The notes beneath the pieces were generated by a model, which made no database searches, was not told the origin of the DNA, and saw nothing but the letters and a program-made list of their open reading frames with translations. Made by a program: the position numbers and the translations under genes. Shown here piece by piece: positions 1 to 7,995 of a stretch of DNA of 56,254 nt. Source of the DNA: Cypionkella psychrotolerans. Its GTDB lineage: Bacteria > Pseudomonadota > Alphaproteobacteria > Rhodobacterales > Rhodobacteraceae. The stretch lies in contig NZ_LGIC01000052.1 of NCBI RefSeq assembly GCF_001294535.1, positions 1-56,254 of the forward strand, in the 5' to 3' direction. How positions within the stretch are numbered: position 1 is the first letter of the stretch; every line of letters begins with the position of its first letter.

Positions 1-236
1 TACCCACATAGCACAACCCAAAGTCCGGCGAAAAAGATCAGTTTAAGGATCGGCGTAAACCGGCGCGGACCTGTATCAATTTCCAAATTCAAAAAACTCC
101 ACTTACAACTTGTAGTGCCAAGAATAGACTTCACCCAAACTTCTCTGCAATCCTCATCTTGCCCACTGAATGCCGGGTGACGCCAATTGCCGCGCCTCTT
201 TCTCCACATAGCAGTAGGGTGTGAGAGATCATGCAC
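1..236 (-). CDS. Partial hypothetical membrane protein, runs off left edge
   Basis: An open frame without stops runs on the minus strand from position 236 to the window edge. A GTG at 236 lies about 9 nt after an AGAAGG-like ribosome site, and an ATG at 209 is the alternative start. The visible part is about 78 residues, basic at its beginning (MWRKRRGN after the ATG), with a hydrophobic stretch near the edge (LIFFAGLWVVLCG) that looks like the start of a membrane helix. I recognise no family. It occupies the place where rplE should lie, so it may mark foreign or rearranged sequence. It could also be a chance ORF. Confidence 0.35.
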   Translation of the reverse strand, partial: MHDLSHPTAMWRKRRGNWRHPAFSGQDEDCREVWVKSILGTTSCKWSFLNLEIDTGPRRFTPILKLIFFAGLWVVLCG

Positions 237-328
237 TCCACCAACCTTCTTGTCTCTATGTCAGCATCTGATACGATCTGGCATCGGAGGCCCATCATGC
301 CCAACGTTTATCTGACCAAACAGATGCA

Positions 329-619
329 ATGGTGAACCGCGAAGTGAAGCGCGAGAAGCTGGTGAAGCAACATGCTTCCAAGCGCGCAGCACTGAAAGCG
401 GTGATCAACGACCAAGCGAAACCGGTGGATGAGCGCTTCAAAGCGACCATCAAACTGGCAGAGCTGCCCCGCAACTCGTCGGCTGTCCGTTTGCACAATC
501 GGTGCCAACTGACCGGTCGTCCGCATGCGTATTATCGCAAGCTCAAACTCTCGCGCATCATGCTGCGTGATCTCGCCTCGTTCGGCCAGATCCCCGGCAT
601 GGTCAAGTCGAGCTGGTAA
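329..619 (+). CDS. rpsN: 30S ribosomal protein S14 (N-terminus shortened)
   Basis: S14 binds the head of the 30S subunit. The C-terminal half is unmistakable: [19 protein letters not shown] followed by [12 protein letters not shown]-type ending (here [12 protein letters not shown]). At 96 aa it is about five residues short of the usual alphaproteobacterial protein, which begins MAKKSM; here the first codon corresponds to the internal Met. No rplE precedes it. Instead a 12-codon ORF (297-335) with a good GGAGG site overlaps its start, so translation could be coupled to that ORF. rpsH follows after 12 nt. The identity is certain; the start and the upstream junction are odd and could reflect a rearrangement or an assembly join. 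Confidence 0.93.
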   Translation: MVNREVKREKLVKQHASKRAALKAVINDQAKPVDERFKATIKLAELPRNSSAVRLHNRCQLTGRPHAYYRKLKLSRIMLRDLASFGQIPGMVKSSW

Positions 620-631
620 GGAGGTCGCCAA

Positions 632-1030
632 ATGATGATGAACGATCCTATCGGCGACATGCTTACCCGTATCCGTAACGCGCAAATGCGTGGCAAATCG
701 ACCGTGTCGACCCCTGCCTCGAAGCTGCGCGCCTGGGTTCTGGACGTGCTCGTAAGCGAAGGTTACATCCGCGGTTTCGAGCGCGCCAAGACCGACAACG
801 GTCAGGGCGAGCTGGTGATCAGCCTGAAGTACTTCGAAGGCGTGCCTGTGATCCGCGAAGTGAAGCGCGTGTCCAAGCCCGGCCGTCGTGTGTACATGTC
901 GGTCAAGGAAATTCCGTCCGTGCGTAACGGTCTCGGGATCTCCATCGTGTCCACGCCGAAAGGCGTGATGTCAGATGCAAATGCGCGCGCAGCCAATGTT
1001 GGCGGCGAAGTGCTTTGCACCGTGTTCTGA
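632..1030 (+). CDS. rpsH: 30S ribosomal protein S8
   Basis: S8 binds the central domain of 16S rRNA and in many bacteria represses its own spc operon. The 132-aa sequence opens with [19 protein letters not shown] and ends with a typical GGEVLCTVF tail. Three ATG codons lie in tandem. The first, at 632, is 7 nt from an AAGGAGG site and was chosen; 638 would give the more usual MNDP start. It follows rpsN by 12 nt and rplF begins 10 nt after it, so it is cotranscribed with both. Confidence 0.97.
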   Translation: MMMNDPIGDMLTRIRNAQMRGKSTVSTPASKLRAWVLDVLVSEGYIRGFERAKTDNGQGELVISLKYFEGVPVIREVKRVSKPGRRVYMSVKEIPSVRNGLGISIVSTPKGVMSDANARAANVGGEVLCTVF

Positions 1031-1040
1031 GGAGGGTGGC

Positions 1041-1574
1041 ATGTCTCGTATCGGCAAAAAACCCGTAGAACTGATCAAGGGCGTTTCGGCGTCCGTATCA
1101 GGTCAAACCATCGAAGTGAAAGGTCCGAAAGGCACCCGCAGCTTCACCGCAACCGACGACGTGACGCTCACGATCGACGAAGGCAGCATCAAAGTGACCC
1201 CGCGTGGCACTTCGAAGCGTGCGCGTCAGCAGTGGGGCATGGCGCGGTCGATGGTTGAAAACCTCGTCACTGGCGTCACCGCTGGTTTCAAGAAAGAGCT
1301 GGAAATTCAAGGCGTGGGTTACCGCGCTGCGATGGCTGGCAACATCCTGAAACTGTCGCTCGGCTACAGCCATGAAGTCAACTTCGCCGTTCCAGCCGGG
1401 GTCACCGTGACCTCGCCGAAGAACACTGAAATCATTGTGGAAGGCATTGACCAACAGCTCGTTGGTCAGGTCGCTGCGAACATCCGCGAATGGCGCAAGC
1501 CCGAGCCCTACAAGGGCAAAGGCATCCGCTATAAGGGCGAGTTCGTGTTCCGCAAAGAAGGCAAGAAGAAGTAA
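1041..1574 (+). CDS. rplF: 50S ribosomal protein L6
   Basis: L6 lies near the factor-binding region of the large subunit. The 177-aa protein starts [15 protein letters not shown], shows the duplicated L6 fold, and carries the family signature near the C-terminus ([19 protein letters not shown]). The start at 1041 follows a GAGGAGGGT ribosome site and is preferred over an upstream in-frame ATG inside rpsH that would add 22 unrelated residues. rplR follows after 11 nt. Confidence 0.97.
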   Translation: MSRIGKKPVELIKGVSASVSGQTIEVKGPKGTRSFTATDDVTLTIDEGSIKVTPRGTSKRARQQWGMARSMVENLVTGVTAGFKKELEIQGVGYRAAMAGNILKLSLGYSHEVNFAVPAGVTVTSPKNTEIIVEGIDQQLVGQVAANIREWRKPEPYKGKGIRYKGEFVFRKEGKKK

Positions 1575-1585
1575 GGGACACAATC

Positions 1586-1945
1586 ATGGCAAACACCAAG
1601 AGAGACCTGTTCCTCAAGCGCCGTCAGCGCGTTCGGAACAAAATCAAAGCGACTTCGCATGGGCGCCTGCGCCTGTCCGTTCACCGCTCGAACAAAAACA
1701 TCAGCGTGCAGCTGATCGACGATGTGAAGGGCGTCACCATCGCCTCCGCCTCCACGCTGGAGAAGGAATTCGGTGTGGTCGGCAAGAACAACGTCGAAGC
1801 AGCGACGAAAATCGGTTCGGCAATCGCCGAGCGGGCCAAAAAGGCCGGTGTTGAAGTGTGCTACTTCGACCGCGGCGGTTTCCTCTTTCACGGTAAGATC
1901 AAGGCTTTGGCCGAGGCTGCCCGTGAAGGTGGATTGCAGTTCTGA
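1586..1945 (+). CDS. rplR: 50S ribosomal protein L18
   Basis: L18 binds 5S rRNA in the central protuberance. It is 119 aa, very basic at the N-terminus ([20 protein letters not shown]) and ends with the conserved [20 protein letters not shown] region. It lies between rplF and rpsE with 11-nt gaps on both sides, the standard spc-operon position. Confidence 0.97.
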   Translation: MANTKRDLFLKRRQRVRNKIKATSHGRLRLSVHRSNKNISVQLIDDVKGVTIASASTLEKEFGVVGKNNVEAATKIGSAIAERAKKAGVEVCYFDRGGFLFHGKIKALAEAAREGGLQF

Positions 1946-1956
1946 GGAGTTGAAAA

Positions 1957-2535
1957 ATGGCAGAACGTGATAACCGTCGGGACAATCGTGGTGGCAATGA
2001 TCGCCGCGATAACCGGCCGGAAGAAACCCCGGAATTCGCTGACCGTCTGGTCGCGATCAACCGGGTGTCGAAAACCGTTAAGGGCGGCAAACGCTTTGGC
2101 TTTGCAGCACTTGTGGTAGTCGGCGACCAAAAGGGCCGTGTCGGCTTCGGCAAGGGCAAGGCTAAGGAAGTTCCGGAAGCGATCCGCAAGGCGACCGAGC
2201 AGGCAAAGCGCCAGCTTATTCGCGTGCCGCTGAAAGATGCCCGCACCCTGCACCACGACATGGAAGGCCGTCATGGCGCCGGTAAAGTGGTAATGCGGAC
2301 GGCTGTTGCCGGTACTGGCATCATCGCCGGTGGTCCGATGCGCGCTGTGTTCGAAATGTTGGGCCTGCAAGACGTGGTGGCAAAGTCCATCGGCTCGCAG
2401 AACCCCTACAACATGATCCGCGCCACCATCGACGGGCTGAAGTCGGAAACCTCTCCTCGTCAAGTCGCGGCACGCCGTGGCAAGAAAGTGGCAGAGATCC
2501 TGAACAAGCCCGCCGCTGAAGTTGTGGAGGCTTGA
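1957..2535 (+). CDS. rpsE: 30S ribosomal protein S5
   Basis: S5 sits near the decoding centre and affects fidelity. The 192-aa protein has a charged, repeat-rich N-terminal extension ([16 protein letters not shown]) typical of alphaproteobacteria. The core follows with the double-stranded-RNA-binding region ([16 protein letters not shown]) and the [13 protein letters not shown] segment. GGAGT precedes the ATG. The stop codon lies 2 nt before the rpmD start. Confidence 0.97.
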   Translation: MAERDNRRDNRGGNDRRDNRPEETPEFADRLVAINRVSKTVKGGKRFGFAALVVVGDQKGRVGFGKGKAKEVPEAIRKATEQAKRQLIRVPLKDARTLHHDMEGRHGAGKVVMRTAVAGTGIIAGGPMRAVFEMLGLQDVVAKSIGSQNPYNMIRATIDGLKSETSPRQVAARRGKKVAEILNKPAAEVVEA

Positions 2536-2537
2536 AC

Positions 2538-2738
2538 ATGACCGACACCGTGAAGAAAACCATCGTGGTCAAGCAGGTGGCTTCGGCCGCCCGCCGCCCG
2601 GCAAAACAGACCGCGACCCTGAAAGGTCTTGGCCTGAACAAAATGAACCGCACCCGCGAGCTGGAAGACACCCCTTCCGTGCGCGGCATGGTCAACAAGA
2701 TCTCGCATCTTGTGACGATCATCGAAGAGCGCGGCTGA
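2538..2738 (+). CDS. rpmD: 50S ribosomal protein L30
   Basis: A 66-aa basic protein with the L30 pattern ([21 protein letters not shown], then [14 protein letters not shown]). An in-frame TTG at 2532 would add two residues, but the ATG at 2538 is more likely because GGAGG lies 8 nt upstream within the end of rpsE. It is the last gene before a strong terminator, so this part of the operon ends here rather than reading directly into rplO. Confidence 0.95.
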   Translation: MTDTVKKTIVVKQVASAARRPAKQTATLKGLGLNKMNRTRELEDTPSVRGMVNKISHLVTIIEERG

Positions 2739-2760
2739 TCGCTGCACCTTCGGGTTAAAC

Positions 2761-2791
2761 AAAAACGCCCCGCCGAAAGGTGGGGCGTTTT
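2761..2791 (+). terminator. Rho-independent terminator after rpmD
   Basis: The stem AAACGCCCC..GGGGCGTTTT, with a short GCCGAAAGGT interior and a T-run, lies 23 nt past the rpmD stop. Because of the A-run on its left side it could also serve the converging minus-strand gene that ends at 2796. Confidence 0.85.
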
Positions 2792-2795
2792 GCTA

Positions 2796-3167
2796 TTAGC
2801 GGGGCACGTTGTTACAAAAGCCGAGAGGCACGGCAGACTTTCTGATGATACCTAACGGCGGGTATGATGTGAATTTCACGCATATCTCGGCACCAGCATA
2901 GCTTTCGATCAGCATGTCATGAAGCGGAACCATCCACTCTTGGCCTTCGACAGATACCCGCAGCGTTGCGACCGCACCTTTGCTAGACGATAAGCCATAC
3001 TGCGCCATCACAGTGCCACGGTGAAAGCTAATCTCGCCAAAAAGGATAAGAATGGCGTAAATACCAAGGATGCCTACAAATATTGGGAGAACCAAGTAGC
3101 GGGACATTTTCTTGGTTTTATCGGCGTTCTCTTTTCTGATCATTTCAAATTTACTCGTGTTGAACAT
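2796..3167 (-). CDS. Hypothetical single-pass membrane protein
   Basis: A 123-aa protein of no family I recognise. A charged N-terminus (KENADKTKKMSR) is followed by one clear membrane helix (YLVLPIFVGILGIYAILILF, about residues 25-44) and an approximately 75-aa presumably periplasmic domain with three cysteines. Met at residue 10 or 22 are alternative starts. It converges on the rpmD terminator and lies inside a three-gene insertion between rpmD and rplO. The neighbouring HEPN gene is on the same strand, 18 nt upstream, so the two may be cotranscribed. Confidence 0.6.
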   Translation of the reverse strand: MFNTSKFEMIRKENADKTKKMSRYLVLPIFVGILGIYAILILFGEISFHRGTVMAQYGLSSSKGAVATLRVSVEGQEWMVPLHDMLIESYAGAEICVKFTSYPPLGIIRKSAVPLGFCNNVPR

Positions 3168-3184
3168 GCAGGCGTTGGGTGGGG

Positions 3185-3688
3185 TTACTGCGTAAACCGA
3201 AACGCCTCACAAAACCGCACCAGCCGCGCGTTGGTCTTGTCCTGCAAGGCCCAACCCCAAGCCTCATCCAACACCACCTGAGCCGCCTCAATCCGCTCGC
3301 CATCCCGCTCGCCATGCACCTTAGCATCGCCGTGGAACAAACTGCCCCGCACGTCCTGAACGACCAAAAAGAAATCCGAAACCGAATTCACCGCCCGCGC
3401 CTTTTTCCAAGACACTTCCCTGTCACGGTCAACCTTCAACAACCGAGGTGGGACATTGAACAGCACCTGAACCTCTGGCAACGCCCGGCAATGCGCCAGA
3501 AACCCATCGCCCAAATCGCCCGCAAACCCCGCCCAACCGGCCTCCGCCGAGGTGCCGGGCTTTTCATATTTCAAATACCCCGCCAGCTTCAGCGCATATT
3601 CAAACCGCGCAAAAGTCGCGACCAAGCTGCCCCATTCGTTCTTGAACAGCAGCTTAATCCCCGCCCGATAATTGGTATCCACCGCCAT
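3185..3688 (-). CDS. HEPN-fold protein with RGSLFHG motif
   Basis: A 167-aa protein starting MAVDTNYRAG; a 263-aa reading is possible but its first 96 residues cross the intergenic region and look non-coding. About residues 115-125 carry VRGSLFHGD followed by RDGERIEAAQVVLDEAW. This matches the R-x4-6-H signature of HEPN proteins, in the variant usually seen as VRNNLFHGxK. HEPN proteins are often RNases in toxin-antitoxin or phage-defence settings. No MNT-type nucleotidyltransferase partner adjoins it. Function is inferred from the motif only. It is oriented against the ribosomal operon. Confidence 0.6.
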   Translation of the reverse strand: MAVDTNYRAGIKLLFKNEWGSLVATFARFEYALKLAGYLKYEKPGTSAEAGWAGFAGDLGDGFLAHCRALPEVQVLFNVPPRLLKVDRDREVSWKKARAVNSVSDFFLVVQDVRGSLFHGDAKVHGERDGERIEAAQVVLDEAWGWALQDKTNARLVRFCEAFRFTQ

Positions 3689-3820
3689 GACAGCCCCCGT
3701 GCAAAACAACCCGCAGATACGCAGGATTTGCGGGGGGAGTCTAGTTGGGTAGGCGGTCCGAGGGCATCGCTTTCGCATGTAGGCAAAAACCTGACGTTCT
3801 ATCTTTGCGACCGCATCCGT

Positions 3821-3857
3821 GTTAACGATTATTAACGTTCTATTAACCTTTGTTAAC
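3821..3857 (+). promoter_or_regulatory. Four phased TTAAC boxes, one a CtrA-like site
   Basis: TTAAC occurs at 3822, 3832, 3843 and 3853, i.e. at 10, 11 and 10 bp, so all four lie on one face of the helix. The middle pair gives TTAA-N7-TTAAC, the consensus of the alphaproteobacterial cell-cycle regulator CtrA; the outer pairs have N6. The array ends 12 nt before the start of the small Cys/His-rich gene and lies about 130 nt from the divergent HEPN gene. Confidence 0.55.
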
Positions 3858-3868
3858 GTAGGTGTTCG

Positions 3869-4057
3869 ATGCGAGTTCTTTCTATCATGGGATTCTTGTT
3901 TCTGCCATCTGTCGGCGTTGCGGCAACAGCACAAACCCCCATGATCGCGTCCTCTGGACACCAGCAGGTCGAACATGGTGGTGGCTGCCGCAAAAGTTCA
4001 CCTCCAGGGCAATGTTGTCATATGCAGAAATCAACGGGCAAGGTGCATTGCCACTAA
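3869..4057 (+). CDS. Small secreted Cys/His-rich protein
   Basis: A 62-aa ORF. Residues 1-20 look like a signal peptide (MRVLSIMGFLFLPSVGVAAT). The mature part has HGGGCRKSS, then PPGQCCHMQ and a VHCH ending, i.e. four Cys and several His in about 30 residues, which suggests metal binding outside the cytoplasm. I have no family name for it. The phased TTAAC boxes immediately upstream suggest its own regulated promoter. It sits between the HEPN gene and the rplO promoter. Confidence 0.55.
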   Translation: MRVLSIMGFLFLPSVGVAATAQTPMIASSGHQQVEHGGGCRKSSPPGQCCHMQKSTGKVHCH

Positions 4058-4093
4058 GTCTGTAGGCTTACGGCTCGGATTGTAAGCCACCAC

Positions 4094-4122
4094 TTGATCC
4101 CCACCCGCATCCCCTCTATACG
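4094..4122 (+). promoter_or_regulatory. Candidate housekeeping promoter for rplO-secY-adk
   Basis: TTGATC (4094-4099), a 17-bp spacer and TATACG (4117-4122), about 95 nt before the rplO start. It would be needed because the terminator after rpmD and the inserted genes separate rplO from the upstream operon. Confidence 0.5.
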
Positions 4123-4217
4123 CGCCCGATGCCTCACCTATCGGCATAAGAATCACAAACAGCCGCGTTGCTCTTGCCCGTCGCAGGCAAGGGCTTTCCG
4201 GCATAGGAGTATGCGAC

Positions 4218-4712
4218 ATGAAATTGAATGAACTGCACGACAATCCCGGTGCAACCAAAAAGCAAAAGCGCGTGGCGCGTGGTCCGGGTTCGGGCTCGGG
4301 TAAAACCGCTGGCCGTGGTATCAAGGGTCAGAAATCGCGTTCGGGCGTCGCTATTGGCGGCTACGAGGGCGGCCAGATGCCTCTGTACCGTCGTCTGCCG
4401 AAGCGTGGCTTCAACAAGCCGAACCAGGATCGCTTTGCCGTGATCAACCTCGGCCTGATCGAGAAATTCATCGGCCTCGGCAAACTCGACGCCAAAGTTG
4501 AGATCACCGAGGATATGCTGGTGGACGCGGGCCTCACCGGTCACAAGCGCGACGGCATCCGTATCCTGAACAAAGGTTCGATCACCACTGCGGTCAAACT
4601 GAACGTCACTGGCGCATCCGCAGCCGCTGTTGAAGCCGTTGCAGCCGCTGGCGGCACCCTGACCGTGGCACCGACCTTGGAAGCTTTCACCAAAGCGGTC
4701 CGCAAAGCATAA
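4218..4712 (+). CDS. rplO: 50S ribosomal protein L15
   Basis: L15 is a late large-subunit assembly protein. The 164-aa sequence begins [18 protein letters not shown], then has the Gly/Lys-rich extension ([20 protein letters not shown]) and the [19 protein letters not shown] signature. AGGAGT lies 7-8 nt upstream of the ATG. secY follows after 116 nt, a normal L15-SecY pairing. Confidence 0.97.
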   Translation: MKLNELHDNPGATKKQKRVARGPGSGSGKTAGRGIKGQKSRSGVAIGGYEGGQMPLYRRLPKRGFNKPNQDRFAVINLGLIEKFIGLGKLDAKVEITEDMLVDAGLTGHKRDGIRILNKGSITTAVKLNVTGASAAAVEAVAAAGGTLTVAPTLEAFTKAVRKA

Positions 4713-4828
4713 CTAACGCCTTGTGAGCAGTCGACAGACCGCTTACATCGGCTTATGTTTCCCGCACCGCCGACCGGAAACGGTTTGGCGGCGCTTCCCA
4801 TATCGGGCTTACGCAGAAAGAACTGGGC

Positions 4829-6190
4829 ATGGCTTCAGCTGCCGAACAGATGGCCGCGAACCTCAGCTGGGGTACGCTTGGCAAGGCGACGGATCTCCGT
4901 AGCCGGATTTTCTTCACCATTGGCCTGTTGATGGTCTACCGCTTGGGCACCTATGTGCCGGTTCCGGGCATTGATGGCACGCAGCTGCGCCATTTCATGG
5001 ATAATGCGGGGCAGGGCATCGGCGGTATGCTGTCGATGTTCACCGGTGGAGCCATCAAGCGGATGGGTATCTTTGCCTTGGGGATCATGCCCTATATCTC
5101 GGCCTCGATCATCATCCAGCTTTTGGCGTCGATGATTCCGGCGCTGGAGCAGATGAAGAAAGAAGGCGACGCGGGCCGCAAGAAGATGAACCAGTGGACG
5201 CGCTACGGCACAGTCTGTCTGGCGATCCTGCAAGGCTTCGGCATCGCTAAGTCTATTGAGGCAGGTGGGCTCGCCCATACGCCTGGCATGTATTTCGTGG
5301 TCTCCTGCGTGATCACTCTGGTCGCGGGCACGATGTTCCTGATGTGGCTGGGTGAGCAGATCACCGCGCGCGGCATCGGCAACGGCACTTCGCTGATCAT
5401 CTTCACCGGCATCGTCGCTGAGATTCCGCACGCTTTGGCACAGTTCTTCAGCCAAGGCCGCGCGGGCGTGATCTCGACCCCAGTGATCCTGGGTGTGTTG
5501 GTGATGGTCGTCGGCGTGATCGCCTTTGTGGTGTTCATGGAACGCGCCTTGCGCAAGATCCATATCCAATACCCCCGCCGTCAAGTCGGCATGAAGGTCT
5601 ATGATGGCGGCTCAAGCCATTTGCCGATCAAGGTCAACCCGGCAGGCGTGATTCCGGCGATCTTTGCCTCGTCCTTGCTGCTGCTGCCGACCACGATAGC
5701 AACCTTTTCGGGTGCCAATACCGGTCCGATCATGTCGACGATCTTGGCGTATTTCGGCCATGGTCAGCCGCTCTACCTGCTGTTCTTCGTTTCGATGATC
5801 GTGTTTTTCGCGTATTTCTACACCGCGAACGTGGCGTTCAAAACCGATGAAGTGGCCGACAACCTGAAGAACCAGAACGGCTTTATCCCCGGCATCCGCC
5901 CCGGCAAGAAAACCGAGGAATATCTCGATTACGTCGTCAACCGCATCTTGGTGTTGGGCGCGGCTTACTTGGCACTCGTCTGCTTGCTGCCGGAAATCTT
6001 GATCAGCCAGTTCTCGATCCCGTTCTACTTCGGCGGCACCTCGGTGCTGATCGTGGTGTCGGTGACGATGGATACGATCAACCAGATCCAGTCGCATCTA
6101 CTGGCGCATCAATACGAAGGCCTGATTGAGAAATCGCAACTGCGCGGCAAAAAGCGCAGCACGGCCAACCGTCCGCCCGCGCGGCGGTGA
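4829..6190 (+). CDS. secY: Protein translocase subunit SecY
   Basis: The channel-forming subunit of the Sec translocon, 453 aa with ten predicted membrane helices. Visible hallmarks are the first helix region (FFTIGLLMVYRLGTYVPVPG), the GGAIKRMGIFALGIMPYISA segment with the plug-following helix, and the ENQNGFIPGIRPGK-type cytosolic loop (here LKNQNGFIPGIRPGK). The start gives MASAAEQMAANLSWG, usual for Rhodobacterales. A terminator-like hairpin separates it from adk. Confidence 0.97.
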   Translation: MASAAEQMAANLSWGTLGKATDLRSRIFFTIGLLMVYRLGTYVPVPGIDGTQLRHFMDNAGQGIGGMLSMFTGGAIKRMGIFALGIMPYISASIIIQLLASMIPALEQMKKEGDAGRKKMNQWTRYGTVCLAILQGFGIAKSIEAGGLAHTPGMYFVVSCVITLVAGTMFLMWLGEQITARGIGNGTSLIIFTGIVAEIPHALAQFFSQGRAGVISTPVILGVLVMVVGVIAFVVFMERALRKIHIQYPRRQVGMKVYDGGSSHLPIKVNPAGVIPAIFASSLLLLPTTIATFSGANTGPIMSTILAYFGHGQPLYLLFFVSMIVFFAYFYTANVAFKTDEVADNLKNQNGFIPGIRPGKKTEEYLDYVVNRILVLGAAYLALVCLLPEILISQFSIPFYFGGTSVLIVVSVTMDTINQIQSHLLAHQYEGLIEKSQLRGKKRSTANRPPARR

Positions 6191-6205
6191 TCGGGCTATG
6201 ACTTC

Positions 6206-6236
6206 AGGCCCGGCGCACCCCGCCGGGCCTTTTCTT
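6206..6236 (+). terminator. Hairpin terminator between secY and adk
   Basis: AGGCCCGGCG, loop CACCC, CGCCGGGCCT, then TTTCTTT. The 10-bp perfect stem lies 16 nt after the secY stop and 18 nt before adk. Because adk follows so closely it may act as a partial terminator that lowers adk expression. Confidence 0.75.
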
Positions 6237-6253
6237 TGACAGAAAGGCGACCC

Positions 6254-6904
6254 ATGGCAAATATCATCCTCCTCGGGCCACCCGGCGCTGGTAAAGGCAC
6301 CCAAGCCAAGCGTCTGGTGGATGAGCGCGCCATGGTGCAGCTGTCCACGGGCGATATGCTGCGCGAGGCCAAGACCTCTGGCACCGAGATGGGCCGTCTG
6401 GTTGCCGAGGTGATGGACAAGGGCCACCTTGTCACCGATGATATCGTGATCGGGCTGATTGAGGAAAAGCTGCAAACCCATGCGCCGGGCGGCTATATTT
6501 TTGACGGCTTTCCCCGCACGCTGAAACAAGCCGATGCCTTGGGCGAGCTGATGGCGCGCGTTGGTGAGACGCTGGATGCGGTGATCGAGATTAAGGTCGA
6601 TGATGAGGCGCTGAAGGCCCGTATCGTCGGCCGCTACACCTGTGGCAACTGTGGGGCCGTCTACCACGACACCAACCACCCGACCAAGCTGGCGGGCATC
6701 TGTGACGTCTGCGGCAGCCACGATATGAAGCGCCGCGCCGATGACACCGAAAATGCGCTGCGCACCCGGATGCTGGCCTATTACCGCGATACCTCGCCGT
6801 TGATCGGCTATTATTACGCCAAGGGGCAGCTGTCGGCGGTGGATGGCTTGGCGGAAATGGACGCGGTTGCGGGCGCTATCGCCAAAGTTCTTGACAAAGC
6901 GTAA
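6254..6904 (+). CDS. adk: Adenylate kinase, zinc-LID type
   Basis: Converts ATP + AMP to 2 ADP. 216 aa. P-loop GPPGAGKGT at residues 8-16, AMP-site region STGDMLRE, and DGFPRTLKQ at about 84-92. The LID carries four cysteines (C130, C133, C150, C153), the zinc-binding variant of the long-form enzyme. The start at 6254 follows GAAAGG; an upstream TTG in the same frame was not used. The secY-adk-rpsM order is the usual alphaproteobacterial one. Confidence 0.96.
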   Translation: MANIILLGPPGAGKGTQAKRLVDERAMVQLSTGDMLREAKTSGTEMGRLVAEVMDKGHLVTDDIVIGLIEEKLQTHAPGGYIFDGFPRTLKQADALGELMARVGETLDAVIEIKVDDEALKARIVGRYTCGNCGAVYHDTNHPTKLAGICDVCGSHDMKRRADDTENALRTRMLAYYRDTSPLIGYYYAKGQLSAVDGLAEMDAVAGAIAKVLDKA

Positions 6905-6922
6905 CTAACTTGCCTGCAGCCC

Positions 6923-6951
6923 TTGACGATATGGTCAAAAGCCCATAAAGC
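6923..6951 (+). promoter_or_regulatory. Possible promoter downstream of adk
   Basis: TTGACG, a 17-bp spacer and TAAAGC. It could start the rpsM-rpsK-rpoA transcript, but the next hairpin (6959-6990) would then lie in the leader, as in an attenuator. The -10 match is weak. Confidence 0.3.
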
Positions 6952-6958
6952 ACGGCGT

Positions 6959-6990
6959 CCCGCAGCGGAATCGCTTGCGGGATTCCTTAT
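6959..6990 (+). terminator. Hairpin downstream of adk
   Basis: CCCGCAGCG, loop GAAT, CGCTTGCGGG (one bulge), then ATTCCTTATTTGTT. It either ends the adk transcript or forms a leader hairpin for rpsM, which starts 112 nt further on. Confidence 0.45.
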
Positions 6991-7101
6991 TTGTTAAGGA
7001 TTCGAATCGCCCTCCGGTTTCGGCCTTGGTTTGGACTTTGGGGCGGTGTTGTGAAAAAAGGTTCTGGCACTACGGAACCGCAACCATGAAGGAATACACG
7101 T

Positions 7102-7470
7102 TTGGCACGTATTGCTGGCGTTAACATCCCGACCGCGAAACGGGTTCCGATCGCGCTCACCTATATCACCGGCGTTGGCCCGCATATCGCAGAGCAAATC
7201 TGTGCATCTGTTGGCATCGACCGCGCCCGTCGCGTCAACCAGCTTTCGGATGCCGAAGTGCTGCAGATCCGCGAATACATCGACGCAAACGTCACGGTTG
7301 AAGGCGACCTGCGCCGCGAAACCTCGATGAACATCAAGCGTTTGATGGACCTCGGCTGCTATCGCGGCCTGCGTCATCGTAAGGGCCTGCCGGTCCGCGG
7401 TCAGCGCACCCACACCAACGCTCGCACCCGCAAAGGCCCCGCTAAGGCCATTGCTGGCAAGAAGAAATAA
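7102..7470 (+). CDS. rpsM: 30S ribosomal protein S13 (TTG start)
   Basis: S13 contacts the A-site region and the subunit bridges. The 122-aa sequence is canonical: [15 protein letters not shown] at the start, then [20 protein letters not shown] and a [12 protein letters not shown] tail. The only start that gives this N-terminus is TTG at 7102, with AAGGA 8 nt upstream; no ATG or GTG is in frame nearby. A TTG start may lower S13 translation relative to its operon partners. rpsK follows after 15 nt. Confidence 0.96.
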   Translation: MARIAGVNIPTAKRVPIALTYITGVGPHIAEQICASVGIDRARRVNQLSDAEVLQIREYIDANVTVEGDLRRETSMNIKRLMDLGCYRGLRHRKGLPVRGQRTHTNARTRKGPAKAIAGKKK

Positions 7471-7485
7471 GAGGGGCGTTTAGAT

Positions 7486-7881
7486 ATGGCACGCGATACC
7501 AAAGCATCCCGCACGAAGAAAAAAGAACGCAAGAACATCGCCGCTGGCGTGGTTCACGTGAACTCTTCGTTCAACAACACCAAAATCCTGATCTCTGACG
7601 TTCAGGGCAACGCGATTTCCTGGTCGTCCTCGGGCACCATGGGCTTCAAAGGCTCGCGGAAATCAACGCCTTACGCGGCGCAAATGGCAGCAGAAGATGC
7701 AGGCCGCAAAGCGCAAGAGCATGGCATGAAGACGGTTGAAGTCGAAGTGCAAGGTCCGGGTTCGGGCCGTGAGTCCGCACTGCGTGCTCTGGCCGCAGTT
7801 GGCCTGAACGTCACCTCGATCCGTGACGTGACGCCGCTGGCACACAACGGCTGCCGTCCGCCGAAGCGCCGTCGCGTCTAA
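7486..7881 (+). CDS. rpsK: 30S ribosomal protein S11
   Basis: S11 forms part of the 30S platform. The 131-aa sequence has [18 protein letters not shown] near the start, the [17 protein letters not shown] segment, and the invariant basic tail [17 protein letters not shown] precedes the ATG. It lies between rpsM and rpoA, as in most bacteria. Confidence 0.97.
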   Translation: MARDTKASRTKKKERKNIAAGVVHVNSSFNNTKILISDVQGNAISWSSSGTMGFKGSRKSTPYAAQMAAEDAGRKAQEHGMKTVEVEVQGPGSGRESALRALAAVGLNVTSIRDVTPLAHNGCRPPKRRRV

Positions 7882-7895
7882 AGCATCACTACAGG

Positions 7896-7927
7896 TCGGG
7901 TCGTGCGATGTCTGCACGGCCCGATTT
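7896..7927 (+). terminator. Hairpin between rpsK and rpoA
   Basis: An 11-bp stem with one G-T pair (TCGGGTCGTGC / GCACGGCCCGA), a 7-nt loop, then TTTC. The T-run is short, so it is more likely a pause or partial terminator than a full stop. Confidence 0.4.
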
Positions 7928-7995
7928 CTGCATTTCTGAACCTCGGGCGTCCTCTGCTTAGGACATGAGCAGAAGACAAGTATGGAGGCGGTCAC

